A DNA stretch of 64,000 nucleotides from contig NC_051441.1 of NCBI RefSeq assembly GCF_001649575.2, positions 9,505,456 through 9,569,455 of the forward strand. Direction: 5' to 3'. A program made the position numbers and the translations under genes. Below, piece after piece: positions 12,561 to 29,421 of the stretch. Position 1 is the stretch's first letter; each line of letters starts with the position of its first letter. Source of the DNA: Kryptolebias marmoratus (taxonomy: Eukaryota > Chordata > Actinopteri > Cyprinodontiformes > Rivulidae). The notes under the pieces were generated by a model. It was not told the DNA's origin and made no database searches. It worked only from the letters and a program-made list of their open reading frames with translations.

Positions 12561-13380
12561 TGAAGTATTTCATATGCACTGAATTTGGATTTTTATTTTG
12601 TTTTTAAGCCATTTTGTTGTATTTTTTTTTTTCTTCTTTTTAATAAATCCCTTATTTAGGACAATTTTTAATGTTACAGATTAGTAAAGGTCTCTCAACA
12701 TAGTAGTGGGGATGTGTATCAGTTGGGAGCGGGGTGCTGTAAGCACAAGTGGATGTGTATGACTCTAAACATCCATATGAAGAACATTATAATACCAAAT
12801 ATATGCAGTGAAATGCACACTGGCAAACATCAACGTTAAAAAATACAGTATGCTGTTTATTTTTGGACAGATCATGACCTCCTGCTGCTCTGCTCATTGT
12901 TTTTGTGTGTTTTCAACAGTTGTAAAAGTATTATGCATGTCCGCCTGCATCTATCAGGGGGTGCTGCAGCACCATTAGCCCCCCACAATTTGTTTTTGGG
13001 ATGAAAACAATGGACAGGGTATGAAATTGTTATTTTTTCCTGTTACAGTGCATGTTGAACATAAAGTAAGAGTAGCATTCCTTCATCAGTGTTATGTTTG
13101 TATAGTATGCCATGTTTAATTAAATGCTGATTTGTAAGTCAATGTTTAGTTTGGACTTTTTACACGTCTTGTCTTCTTGTGATGCAGGCTCTCAGAGAAC
13201 ATTTCTTTCAACTTTCATTCTGACTTGATATTAAGTGAGACACATTACAGAAAAATAAAAAAACAAAAAAACAACAAAAAAACTACAATACCTTCAGTAT
13301 TTGGGTCACAGCCTGATGCCCCGCGGCACAAACGCACCCATCTGGCTTTCCTGCTTTACACAACCCGCCTGTCTTCTCTA
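12561..13380. other. intergenic region between myadml2 and pycr1
   Basis: No exon is seen. The region holds A/T runs and a self-complementary GGGTGCTGCAGCACC motif near 12959-12973 of a type seen in fish repeats, but I could not define an element around it. Confidence 0.4.
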
Positions 13381-13387
13381 TTCCTAT

Positions 13388-13434
13388 GATTGGTCACACA
13401 GGTCACGTGTTTGACAAGGGCGAAAGTTCATTGG
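13388..13434 (+). promoter_or_regulatory. pycr1 promoter: two inverted CCAAT boxes around an E-box
   Basis: Within 47 bp lie GATTGGT (13388-13394), the palindromic E-box CACGTG (13404-13409) and ATTGG (13430-13434), inside a GC-richer patch about 400 bp before the start codon. This suits a housekeeping biosynthetic gene bound by NF-Y and MYC/USF-type factors. A noncoding first exon is expected downstream, because the coding exon is preceded by a splice acceptor (TTTACAG, ending 13808). Confidence 0.5.
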
Positions 13435-13813
13435 CTGGCTCCTCTGACATTATTGTGTTCACAGGAACAGGGCATCGCGAGGAAGTTAGTATATGCTAAC
13501 GTTGTTGTGATTTTCTGGAGTTATTAGTTAGTTGACCAATTTCACGATTCTTCTGATTGGTGTAAGTTATTACAAAAATATATTTTATTCTGAAAAAAAA
13601 GAAATGTATTCGGCCATTATACGTGCAAATGCTGTGTCGTTGCTTCGGATAATCAGGAAGTGGGACGCTGTTTACTACTCGGCTTTAAAGAAAAAGGACA
13701 CGTTGCTCTTCAGTTGTAGGACGTAGTAGCAAGTTATCCGTCCTTGTCGCCAAGAAACCTTTAAAAAATATATCCAAAAACTTATTTTTATTTCCTGTAT
13801 ATTTACAGGCACC

Positions 13814-17350
<3,537 letters not shown>

Positions 17351-18600
17351 TTTGTCTGTGAGGACGCTGTATGTGCTGGATAAGAGCCACTTCTGACAGC
17401 TGGTTGTGGACATAACCATTTCAGATAACACTGATCACTAAACAATATTTTTACTTTTTTTTCCCCCTAATTGAGAAGATTAAGTTAAGATAATGGTGGG
17501 TGGTAAGGCAGCAGGTTAATCACTGTGGTTCTGGTGGAAACATGACATTAAACAAATATTTTATCTTACTGAAATTACACTTTAATTTTTTTAAAGGCAT
17601 TTTTTATAAACTGAGGGCAAAACCTTTTCCTTTTGAACACTTTATGATTTAAAAAAACATGCAGTTTATTTCTGCCATTTGAAAACAACAGACCTGTAAC
17701 TGAGGTTACTTAAACACAACGTGGTTAGTTACATTTTCCATAATTATTTTGTCAAAACAAGAACAAAAAAAGTAAACAAAAGATATGATACATTTCAACT
17801 TTGAATGTTTACAACTAGAAGTTTTTCTACAGCAGATTCTGATCTTTAGAAATCAGGGCAGTGGATGGCCGATATACAACACCAATACTTTTATTATTAT
17901 TGGCCAATATGCATTTTTTTATTTAACTAAAAATATAGCAATACGTGCTTAACTTAAACACATATTTAACAACCCTTAGAAGAATTTGTATACTTATATT
18001 TACAATATAAAAGAGCAATCTCATTTAAAACTAACTTGTGGGCTACAGTAAGCTGCTGCTGCATCTTCATTCTCCTATCTGATAATTGATAGCAATCGAT
18101 CTCTATAATGGCATGATTTAGGATGGGTAACTTTTTTGAACCTTTTCTTTTGACCAAATGTATTCTATATATACAGAGAAGTTAACTGATACTTTAATGA
18201 TTCCTTATTTTTTCTACTGACAGAACAAAAATAACCGAAAACTTATGTATAACTGCTGTTTCCGTTAAGTTAATGTGACCTGATCTATAAATTTATCCTG
18301 AACACAAATGTATTTACTGTTCATGTTTTCAAATAAATTAAAACCACGAGGTTTTGTGACTACTTTTAAAGTCCTTGTTTTAATTTCTAATCTCAGTTGG
18401 TCGTGTGCTTTGTATTTCTTTGTTACTGCAGCTCTTGGGAAGTGTTGTTGGGCCAACTTGTCTGCCTTTTAACTCCTTCTGACTGGGTTTAAATTCACTA
18501 AATAGCAGCGGGGTGTTTCTGTGTCGCCTGGTGAGAAGAAACCTGAACTACACGACAATAAGTGTTGGGGTTTTCAGGTCAAATGTTTGCTTTTTCTGCC
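17351..18600. other. pycr1 3' UTR and intergenic region
   Basis: An ATTAAA variant signal at 17547-17552 could end the pycr1 transcript about 200 nt after the stop. Beyond it lies AT-rich DNA. A segment near 17865-17930 with GGCCGATAT- and TTGGCCAATAT-like motifs resembles a degraded fish repeat. No exon is seen. Confidence 0.4.
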
Positions 18601-18862
18601 AGAAAAGCAGACCTTTCGTGAATGAAGGCACGTGACCAAACACGATGACGTCTGGCTTCGGTACGAGAGGAGCGCGAGCCGCTACATGGACACCGTTCTT
18701 TTTGTCAGCGAAACCGACATTAAACGCGCTTCAGATGCTCGGTCCTTTGCAGGGACGGTCGAGAGGAGCAATTTGGCAGCCGTGAGTTGAAGAGGACGTC
18801 GTTTCCTTCACGCCAGGTGAGCCTGGAAAGCGACGAGGCGCCGGTGTTGTGCTGAGTGAGCG
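18601..18862 (+). promoter_or_regulatory. mafg promoter and noncoding first exon
   Basis: Start of a CpG-dense island running to about 19340. It has an E-box CACGTG (18629-18634), a CRE-like TGACGTCT (18646-18653) and a good splice donor CCAG|GTGAGC with the exon ending at 18816. The mafg start-codon exon begins at an acceptor (ACAG, ending 29394), so a noncoding exon ending at 18816 would give a first intron of about 10.6 kb. Just inside that intron, TGCTGAGTGAGCG (18850-18862) resembles a Maf recognition element. Exon and start site are inferred. Confidence 0.45.
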
Positions 18863-21800
18863 CGCCTCCACCTGTCTTCGCTGGGTTAGCATGGTTAGCT
18901 CGTGAAGCTAGCTTCGTTTAAACCAGAAACGGATTTCAAATTAAAAGTTTCCGCTTCACCCAAGCGGTTAATGTCTACGTTACTCGCCTATTAAAGGCGT
19001 TTACTTTGAAAGCGTTAACCCGTCAGCCGTTAGGTTACCTGACGAAGGAGGCTGAGTCGCGACGAGCTGCTAGCTGCAGAATAAAACAACCAGAACTAGA
19101 CTGTCACGTTGCGGGACTCCTAAAAGCGAGGCGGAGGGGAGGGAGAATATGGCTCGTTGTTGCCACAGTCAAGTCGGTTGTAGTAGGCAGGCTCAGCGGC
19201 ATCAGCAGCACGGGGATTTCCTCGCTTGCTTGTTTTTGTAGGCGGGGAGTTGTTTGCCACTTTCACAATCCGACGCCGAGAGAGAGGTCGAGTCGTGGAA
19301 TGTCAGGAAAAAGCGCGCAGCCCCGAGGTGCTGCAGGTTGACAACGCGAGAAATTAGTTTTGCTTGCACGTCTTTTTTTTTCTTTCCGGAGCCAAATATA
19401 TATTTTATTTATCTTTTTTTTGGCGGTTTGTCAACTCATGCGCTTTCTTCTTGCTGGTCAAACCTGCTGCTTCATCACCTCGCTGTGCGTTCAAAAAAAA
19501 AAAAGAAAATATATATATATAAATATCCCGACAGGAGCGAGCCGAGCCAGCGGTTTTACGAGATCAGGTTGGTTGTTGCGATATTTCCCCCTCGTGTCAT
19601 TTCAAAAATAATCATTTAAACCCGAGCATGATGTTGTTGCCCCCCTCCCTTTATGTATGCATGCATTGATTTAATCTTCCAGGAAATCGCTTTCAGCCCA
19701 TCGTATTGAGGTTTACTTCACCTGGAGTGACAATTCATTGAGTTAAATCGCAACAATGGCACAATCCAAGCCCTTTTGTTGATTGGGGTTTTAATATCAC
19801 AGCCATTAAGTCCATTTGTTTTATTTTAAACAAACAAACAAGAAGCGATTGTTCTTTTATTATCATCATCATCATCATGCTGAATCATCACAATGATGCG
19901 TTTAAGACGTTTCTCAGAATCCACCCTGAAATAACATGGCACCACCGGACAAAAGGTCTGGCCGGATTGAGGGTCGATGTTTATCACCGAGCCGTCGTTA
20001 ATAAAGGCAGATGATGGATCGAAGCAGCGCCGCTGAGCTGTCTCGTGCGAGCCGAGCCACGAGCATCAAGTGATGAGCATTCATCAATAAGCTCATCAAC
20101 ATTCAGCTGAGAGAAATGTCTCTCTTTTTTATTTTTTTTTTCTGATTGCAGCGGCTGTCAGGATCGCACGTCAACAAATACGGTTTAGACTGAGCGCTTA
20201 GGTGTCAACTGCGATGTCAGAGCCATTTGTAAAATTGCACGACAAGCAGATATTGTGTGTGTGTGTGTGATAATGTGGTTCACCTCAGAGTGAGTGGATG
20301 TTTAATTTGGGTCATGTATAATTGCTGAATGCAGAGAGAGAGATGCAAACAGCACCTGGTTCAAGCAGCTTTTTTTCCCCATAATAAATAAATAAATCTG
20401 GACAGTGTTCATAAGGCTGCAGACAGAGGACTCATGGCATAATTTAATGCAGCGCAACGCTTTAATTTCTCATATTCTGAGCTGACAGCTACTCTTGTCT
20501 CCCCGCGTGTGACATGATGAAATTTGCTCCCTCTTACACGTATAGAAGGCGCAGGTAATGACTTCTCTGTCGAGAGTCTCTGTGCAATTCGAAAAGTCAC
20601 CTTGGAAACTGTTGAGCACACGTATGCGGGGCTAAAGAGGGAGAAGTTGCCTATTCTTGCTCAGATATCCAACTTATTTCATCATCTCTGCTCATGCGAG
20701 CAGGGGGCATTGAAGTGTGTTTAGCAGCCAGGGCAGCCGTACATCAGAAGCTCGGCTTCGCAATAAAGCGTAATGCCCATCTCTGCCTTTCTCTGCAGGT
20801 AACAAGGAAGGATGATGGTCCATATAAGTGTCCAGTGGGGCTGTCAGGCTTGTGTGGATGGAGGCAGGGCACGCTGCAGACCAGCGCTTAGATTTATCTC
20901 GCCTTTCATCGAGGTTGCAAAGATAAAACCAGGCTGAATACCATAAAGGTGAACTGAGTGCACAACTCATACCCAGTGGCGTTGCTTGGAATGGGCAGGC
21001 GGTGCCGGTGGAAGAGGATATCTGAGGTTGATGAAACACGAAGCAAGACTTTCCGCTGCGCCGAGTACGCTCTGGCCACCGACACCTCTGTATGGCCAAA
21101 CACAGCTGCGCTTTGGGAGTAGTTACGCCTGTTCAGGGTAATTATTAGCCTCCAGAAAGGAACACAAATGTGGGATTTGTCCACAAAAGTGCTGCTTAAG
21201 CTGCACGGGGAAATAGAAATGCCGAGAAGGAAGGAAGGGAAAAGATCAATATTTCTTTTTTTTTTTTTCCCTTCTCCTCCTTTTTGCAATAGGGAGGGAA
21301 TGTTGGTGATGAAACCTCCTGCAAGTGTAGTGCGGATTATGATTGCTTAGCGTTGCGATATGCCCGCTCTGCTTCTCAAAGTAATACTTTCATCCAGATA
21401 GTTGCAAGTGTGCGTTTGATGAGTTTCTTAGAACCTGAGTTAGACATGCCATGTTCATTAGCGCTCTCTGTTTACTCAGAATTTAGAGGAGTAAACATAA
21501 GACTTAACTTGATGAACACACGCATATGTATTTTCTGTGGTTATGTGTTGGTTTTTGTTGTTGTCGTTCTTGTCTACTCTTTTAATCCTGGCTGATTTCT
21601 GTGTGGAACTCATCAATGTTGAACTGACAGGGAAAACAAGTCCTTCTAATACTGTTGGAAACAACATGAAATAGGTTACAAGGGTTATTTGGCTTGTATT
21701 TTCTAGTCGCTCTAGGATATATAACTGAGGCTGGTTCTAACCGTTTCTGGGCTGGAGATGTTTAACATTTGATGGTAGAAGCTTGTTCACAGATAAAATC

Positions 21801-21969
21801 CACATTGCGACGGCTCAAAGTGTGTTCAGTGTTGGCGATATTCACTTTATTAGGAGACTTTTGTGAATGACTGTGAATTAAACGACAAGATTAAATGATC
21901 AAATAAAACTCTTGATCATAAATATTTATTGCCTGCTGCCGGAAGGGTGAAGGCAAACGATTATATCAT

Positions 21970-22525
21970 GTGTGCGTTTGTGTCTGACTGTTAGCAAAAT
22001 ATCTCGTGAGCCACTGGATGGACTTTAACGACACTTTCAGATGAACTTTTGGAGTCCGTCCGGTTCAAGGTGGCTAGAACAGCTCATCAGCTTTAGCAAA
22101 TACAAAGTGGCTTCAACTCGGCCGGTTTGACAGATATCAAGCTAACATTTGCTGTGGTAGTAGCTGAGGGTCATACTCAGCAACGCTGTAAGCACAACGC
22201 ACGACACTACAGCTTTGTTTGAAACTAGGATTAACTTTCACTGTCAGCACTGTTTGTATGTTATCGGAATATCTCATAAATTACCACACCAGTTTCAATT
22301 CAAGATGGCTGCCACAGCTAACTGACATCAGCCAGCATAAAAAAATGTTTATTATGCAGTGAGTTTTACAGAGACTGAGCTGAAATCTTAGTTAATGTAG
22401 TCTGAGCAGGACATCAGGACGCCTTGATGCTACGACTCCCGTTTCTCATCAGAAGACGCTTTCTGTCTGAAACTCTGGCATGAGAGGCGGCGGGTGATAT
22501 GCATTCCTTCAAGGAATGTTGTTTA
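21970..22525 (+). repeat. interspersed repeat, local family copy 2 (two pieces)
   Basis: Two partial copies in tandem. The first (about 21970-22200) has TTAGCAAAATAT and GTGGTAGTAGCTGAG. The second (about 22240-22525) has TTCAAGATGGCTGCCACAG and ends with the ATTCCTTCAAGGAAT palindrome at 22503-22517. The layout suggests one copy inserted into or recombined with another. Confidence 0.65.
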
Positions 22526-25484
22526 CGCCTCTCTTTGCTGTTTTTGGATCAGATTAAAATATGAGTAACTTTGTTGAGAAACAAAATACATGCATGGTTA
22601 CGTCCATAATATCTGAAGTATCTGGCGGACCTGATTAATAATTTTTATACTTTTGGAATATGTCCCGAAGTGATGTAATCAGTTTTTATAAAATTGTAAT
22701 GTTTTTTTTTTTTTAATAATAGTTGGTTATTTTTGGAGTGTCTCATGAGTGTGATATCCTGGAGGCAGACACCATCAATCAGAAGCTGAACAGAGCAGGG
22801 GCAGTATTGTTAACAGGAATTAGCGTCGTTGTTTTTTTTTTGCATGTAATAACTCTGCTGACTAAATCTATTTGAATCAAAGCTCTCTATGGGGGGGGTG
22901 GAAAACAAAAAGAAAAAGAAAAGATGAAGCCTTTATTTTCTTTCCTCTTTTTATTTGGTGACACTTCTGAACTCTCGTTACAGCGGGGTGCTTCAACCGA
23001 AAGAAAAGAGAGGAGAATCCGTCTTTTGCAGCAGTGCTAATTATACAACACATGCGACTTATTTTACTTTAAATGCACGTCGCCCCGCTGCGTTGTGCAA
23101 AGGCTTCGTTTTTTTTTATCTTGTTGGGTCAATGCAACATACATTTAAAGTAATGCAAGCGCCGTGGTAGCGCTCGTAGGGATGTTGCCAGTGTGTGGGT
23201 TGCCATCAAGCCTTACTTCCTCTGCCAGTGTTAGGCTGGAGTATCAAGAGCTATTCTCTTCCTGTTTAATCAAGTCCTCCAGGCAGATACTGTGAAAGGC
23301 CAACAGAGTCTCCTCTCCTGTCCTGCTGCCTGAACGAACACAACAGCTCCGAGAGTAAATAGTGGCAACTGAGCATGGAAATAGATTTTATAAGTAAGGA
23401 AACATCGGTGAATACAAACTACTCCTGTTTTAAATACGTTTCATTTTATCAGCTACTTCAGAAAAGAAAAAATAAAACCCCTCAAGGCCAGTGATTCATG
23501 TTTTCCCTTTAGATTTAGCATCCCGTTCATGTCTTTTAGACATAAATGTGCCATTTTTTTTTAGTTTGTTGCATTGCAAGTAGCTTCTGTATGTGAGCTG
23601 TTTTATTCAGTTTATCCTTTTTTTTATTTATTTTTGCTCTGAAAGAGATTATTTTTTGTGATATCAATTATCTTTGAGCGAGTTATATTGCCTCCATTGA
23701 ACAAATAAAAGTACTTTGGAAATTGATGTAAAACGGTAAAAAATGCTGGCAAATTGTTGTTAAATTGTCGTCCTTTTTTAGAAGCAGAATAATGAGAGAT
23801 GACAGCTGGGATTAAACAAGACATAACTCATCTGTTGAAAAAAAGGAATGAATTATCACTTTAAAAACTCAATCTGTTTGTCCTAAAAGGGTCATCTTTG
23901 TTTACAAGTGATTGCACACTTTTGCTGTTTTAATTCATTCAGACCTCTAATTTAAACGCCCTCTAAAAATCTGAGCAGCACTTGGGAAAATAAATTGTTT
24001 TTTAAACATTTTAATTGTCAAACAACAACAACAAAAAAATCAACATTTGATAAAAATTTACCATACCTTGTTCTGTTTTTATTTTTTTTTACTTTATTTT
24101 CATCAGTATTAGAAAACAATGTGTTTAGAAAATGAACACATGACAGTCATTATGCTCCAGGCATGTATTTGTTTTTGTTCATTCTTTTATTTGTGACTTT
24201 CTTCTTGTTGAACTTGTTGCTTCGTGAAGCAGTTAACATGTAGGCTACTGGCTCAGATTTATGTATCAGTCTCTAGGATTTAAACTAACAAAATCCCTTT
24301 AAAGCAACCTAAAATTTAGAAAACTAAACAACTACATCAGAAGAATCCCAGATATCCCCTCAGTGCTGTGGTTTCTACCAGTGTTGTTTACAGAGGGTTT
24401 AATTGGCAGCCATTCTCAGGGCTGTCACAATAATTACTCAGTCGTATGTTTGTGATCATTCGAAACAACTGTCAGTTTTGCTCTTTATTATGGAATTAGG
24501 CTAACACTGTAATATTTGGCATCAAATTAAGCAGAGATTGACAGTTCAGCGTTCATCCCAGTTGTCTGGATGCTGGTTTATGGTGAAATGTTCCACAGTT
24601 CTGGCCTCCCTGGTGCTCTCAGGCTCTGCCTGTAGGATGGATGAGGGGTCAGCTCTTCAGAAACAGCTGGCGTCAGATTTCGGTTAGTTTGCTATTTTCA
24701 GTCTCGTTCAAAACCTCGACTGTTCAGAAGTACGCGGCTTAGTATTTCCCCTCTACTACAAGCGTATCACATTTTCCTTTTGAAAGCTGCTGAATGATTT
24801 CTCCTCTGCCTCTTTTTGTCACCATTATTTCACGCTCTGAATACTTAGTAGTTAATGGCTTCCCACCTCTCTTCCCATCGTACCTTTCAGTTACTCGCAC
24901 GCACTCGCCTGCCGTCTTCCCCATCCAGAAGTTTACACCACTCCTCCCATATCTCAACCGGAGCGATCAGAGCAGTCTGATTTTTAATTTGCAGTTAAAT
25001 GGCGCCCGACACATGCAGCTTGCTTGATAATTGACTTTGCTCAGCTGACAGGAGAAATGATTAGATCTGAGTATCTGGGTGATCTTTTTGAATCTGAATT
25101 AGAAGGGAGGCTCTGAACGTAGCGCCTCTGTCTGTTCAGGCATGAATTCCTGAGAAGAGCCGTTGATGGCATACAGGGGGGAAATGTTGGCTGATTGCAT
25201 TAATCATCTCGACGCTAAAAGATCAAGCAGACAAGACTGCAAATAAATACCACATACAAACTTGAGAAATGGGGGGTATTTTTTGTTTCATGCGCAATTT
25301 TTACAATTTATATTTCTAGAAATATATATATTTATAATTTGTTATTATCATTATTTTGCATCTCGTAAAAAGTTACAGAAAGACACTTATTAATATTGAA
25401 AACCAAACAGTTGATTAGAGTGAATCCATATCTGTTTTTTTAGCCTGCTGCCAAACAACAAAGGAGAACGTTTCTGTTTTTGTC

Positions 25485-25850
25485 TGTATCTGTGTGCTTG
25501 TTTCTGTTTGCTACCAAAATATGTCATGAACCACCGGATGAGTTTTGAATAAAACTTTCAGAAAGTAATCACTGGACAGACGGCTACAACTGATTAACTA
25601 TTGGAGTCAACCCAATTCAAGATGGCCCCCACAGCCAGCTGACCTTAGACGAACACAAAAATAACTTTAATTTGGTCGGTTTTACAGATATTGAGCAAAC
25701 AGTTGGTGTGGTAGTAGCTGAGAGTCATTCACAGCTGTTAGCCTTATTGTACGAGACCTGCACATAAAGTATTTATGGTTTGATCGAAACGTGAACAACG
25801 TAAAAGGTGGCAGGCGATATGCATTTCTTCATGCAATGCTAGGCCTTTAA
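25485..25850 (+). repeat. interspersed repeat, local family copy 3
   Basis: Same order of blocks as the copy at 1240-1650: an AAAATATGTCATGAACCAC block, TTCAAGATGG, GGTGTGGTAGTAGCTGAG and an end with a decayed palindrome followed by AATGCTAGGCCTTTAA. It lies in the mafg first intron. Confidence 0.7.
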
Positions 25851-26305
25851 ATGATTTTGTTTTTTTTTTAAGACAAAAAAATGTGTCAAATATTCACTAA
25901 GTCCTTGTTCACATTTTTCCTGAAAACACATCTTTACTGTTTAGTTTTATTATTGTTATTTGAACAACCTGTCTGTGCCGAGTGCTCTGAAGCAATTTGA
26001 AAGAATTGATCAGGACAATTTCTATTTATTCTACCTGTGTGAGTGTGTTTAGAGATGGTTCTGTGTGTGATTAGTCGGGTGATGTGCAATCCCCGGCCCT
26101 GTCTCTGCAAACCTTGTATCCTGTTAGATCTTCCCAGCCGTGTTTAGTATTCAGACAGCAGGCGCGGTTGTAATCTGGATTCTGAGGCAGGTTGCTGGGG
26201 GTTTTTGTTTTGCTCTTATGGCCCTGATAATCTTGTTAGACTGCTGTCAAGTGGAGCTGGCCCTCCCTGCAGCCCCGAACCGCCACGCGTGCCACCTCCC
26301 GGTAC

Positions 26306-26342
26306 NNNNNNNNNNNNNNNNNNNNNNNNNNNNNNNNNNNNN
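26306..26342. other. assembly gap (37 N)
   Basis: A run of 37 undetermined bases in the mafg first intron, flanked by GC-rich sequence. Confidence 0.98.
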
Positions 26343-29300
26343 ACCAGCCTACCGCCATTTTGAGACAGTTGTTGATGGAAGAGCCTTGGATGTATCCTTG
26401 AAGAATCACCTCCTGAGCATCTTTATTCAGCCTCCAGCCCCCGCTCTGTCTCCCACCCCCATCTCAGGCGGTAAACGACAGTGATAAATATTCATCAGAG
26501 GGACGCAGTGCACGGGAAGCTGGAGCCTCAGTTCCCCCTCAACAAAGAGTCCCCTGGCTAATGGTGTCCATCCTTGGCATCCCCCCTCCTGGAGAATCCT
26601 TTTGAAGGGGACAAGATCTTTAAAGCAGGCCACTGGCTTAAGGCCAGACCTATCATGTTACATCAGCATTTATGGCACCAGTTTTTTATTTATTTATTTA
26701 TTATTCTTGAGTATCAACGTGATTTTCCCTCTGTACATTTATATAAACAAAGACTGTTTCTAATGCATACAATGATTGCATTAGCTCAACTTCACAAGTT
26801 CTTCATTGGCACTTTGCTTTTGGTCTATGCTGAGATCAGTGTTATTATTATTTTTTTTTACTCAACCTGTTCTACTCAAGCTCCTCTAAATGTGCCGACC
26901 GTGCATTTTGCACGAGGCTTTTTCCTCTCTCTTTTTCTTTTCATCTCGCCCTCTCTTTTCCCTGCCTCTCCTTCTCTGTCTGTCTCTCGCTGTTCCTTTT
27001 TCTGTGGGTGACCACACTCAGCGTTTTTCTATTTCCTGTGGGTGTGATGTCTCTCCTCCGCAAGCAATCAGCTCTGATTTGTCAGCGTTCTTCCAGGCGA
27101 TTCATAAAAATTCAGCAGGCATCTACAAAAGATGTCTGTGTCCCCGCGTTTGCTCCCTACCTCCAGTGCCCCTGTGCTCCAGCTGCAGCTTTCACCCACA
27201 GCTCTTCTGGCTAGACGCTCACTGAAGGCATGAAATTATTGATGTGAGGCGTTGTACAGCGGGACTCGTTTTGTTGGAACGTTTGAAATCGAAAGGCGCC
27301 TCGTCACAAGTGACCGTCCGCAGCAACTTGGCCGTTTTCTCATCATTCCTTTACAGAAAATTAGAGACGCGCTGTTCTGTCTTTGCTTCTCTATTTCTGT
27401 GGGTGCCTCTTTGTCTCTGTGAGGTATGACATGCCCGGTAGTGGAAGGGAGCAGCTGTGCATTGGACCTTGTCTGTGTTGTTCTGCCATGGCCTGTCATT
27501 GGTAGCCGTCTGTTGGCAGCAGCCTGAGCTGGAGGCTTGCAGCCTGGGTGCAGTTTTTACTCCGTGTCATATGGTGAGCTTTCAGAATGCCAAGCCGTGT
27601 TTCTGTTACCCTACACAGCTGTGTGACAGAACACACCTCTTTAACCTCGAATATATATAACACTTCTTCGTATTAACAAGATTTACACTTGTTTTGGGCA
27701 GCGTTAGGTCTCAGCTGCCAAGAGGAAAATGATAGGCTTAATATGAAATTTGGAAGATGCCAGCTTTTTTTTTTTTCTACTCTCCTCCCAGTGGCTAATA
27801 ATGTAGTACTTTCCCATCTATTTGTCCATTATCATCTGTGCATCATCAGGCAGACCATTATCTCATTATGTTTTGCATCTGTGGTCCAAATGCTTACTGG
27901 AAATGAGTCACCACAAAGGCTCGTGAAAGGTAGGTGTTACTATCAGAGGGCTATTCATAGCCAGCCCATCAGGGATGAAACTATCACGTTTAAAAAGTCC
28001 TCTGCAGAACGTGGAAAGGCTTTTAATACGAGCATCGGCGACGCGGAGAAACATCACGGTTTTTATGAGAGGCCAGGGGACGTTTTGAAGTAAAAGCATC
28101 AAGAATTCCAGTCACAATCTGACCTCATGTTATGTCCCCAGCCTCGGTGATAGTGTCGTATTCAGGTCATTTTTAACAAGCGTCTGTCTCTCCCTGTTTG
28201 GCTCAGGTGACCGGTCCACCTGTAGCAGCCCTTTGTTGCCATGGAAATATCCTGGCCTTCTTGGCGCACTTCAGAGCGACGACTCATCTGTTTTCCTTTT
28301 CTTACCTCACTGAGCTTTTCTGCACACATCATACATGACTAACTTAATGTGCACCAAGGCTATAAACACACACACACACACAGGCAGGGGTTCTGTGTAG
28401 GATTCTTTATGTGGGATTCTTCTGTTTGCTGTTGATTTAAAAAGTTAGAACAGCCAATATGAGTTTGTTTATGCGCTCCGTAGTAACACATTGCTGGCCG
28501 TGTAAATCAGCTTACCGAGGCAATGTGCTGGGTGGGCTGACTGTGGTGGGTGTCTGTGTCGCTGACACAGCATTTACTGCATGCAGTGCAAAGCACCCAG
28601 GGCCACGGCGGTGTGCGTGTGTGTGTGTGTTTGTGTGCACACAGTGGAAGGCACTCGACCTCCTGTCTGTCTTAACACCAGCAGGTTCGATTTCTCGCCT
28701 GCACATCTCCTTTTGGAATTTCCTCAGTACTGACACGACAAAATTAAACTGCAATGCAGCCCTGTTATCCTGGGTGGTACTCAGGCTCTGCGCTAACAAA
28801 ATATCTCTCTCTCTTTTTTTTTTTTTTTTTATTGATTTATGGGATTATAGCTCGGCTCGGGCCAACACAGGTGTGACTGTCTAGACTTTGTAGCTTGCTC
28901 AGTAAATGAGAGGCTGCGCTGCGTTTCTTCTCGTGAATGCATTTTAGCGGAGAGTGGCTGTAGAAGAGAAAAGCTCGACGCTGTTTTCTCTCCGAGGGGC
29001 TGTGCTCGAAAGAAGTGACTCCTCTCGTGTTTTCTAAGAAAATTACAAAATGCTGGCAGCCAATTGAACGCCATCCTCCGTGTGGCTCGCTGCTGTGCTG
29101 TTTAAACACGGCACGGGCTTCAAGACCGGAACTTAGCTTGTATTTCCTGTTTTTATTTATGACACAAACCTTTAAATTATTAGTTAGTTGTGGCAGATAC
29201 ATGGAGACTACACTTGTTCAAAAACTGGTATCACTTAACAGGAAGTCCTTGACCTACTTTATATTTTTGGGACATGGTCATGCTGTAGCCTATATTCCAG

Positions 29301-29421
29301 AAATATAATGTTTTTGTATTTTCTTTAAATATGTTATTTGGAAAACTTTTTTTTTTGTTCTAAATCTGACTGATGTTTTCACAGAACAACCAGCAGTACA
29401 CGTGGACGCTGCTCTCGTGGC

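Larger units (their letters stand above)
18863..29394 (+). other. long first intron of mafg
   Basis: About 10.5 kb without a convincing coding exon on either strand. It holds copies of the local repeat at about 21970-22525 and 25485-25850, microsatellites (ATC at about 19862, GT near 20255 and 28613, CA near 28367), and an assembly gap at 26306-26342. The stretches around 26080-26640 and 27880-28110 have balanced composition and few simple runs, unlike the AT-rich rest, and are candidates for conserved regulatory elements. Confidence 0.45.

Noticed and set aside
27689..28093. 134-residue open frame in mafg intron 1
   Set aside because: No homology that I recognise; the stretch is more likely a noncoding conserved element than an exon.
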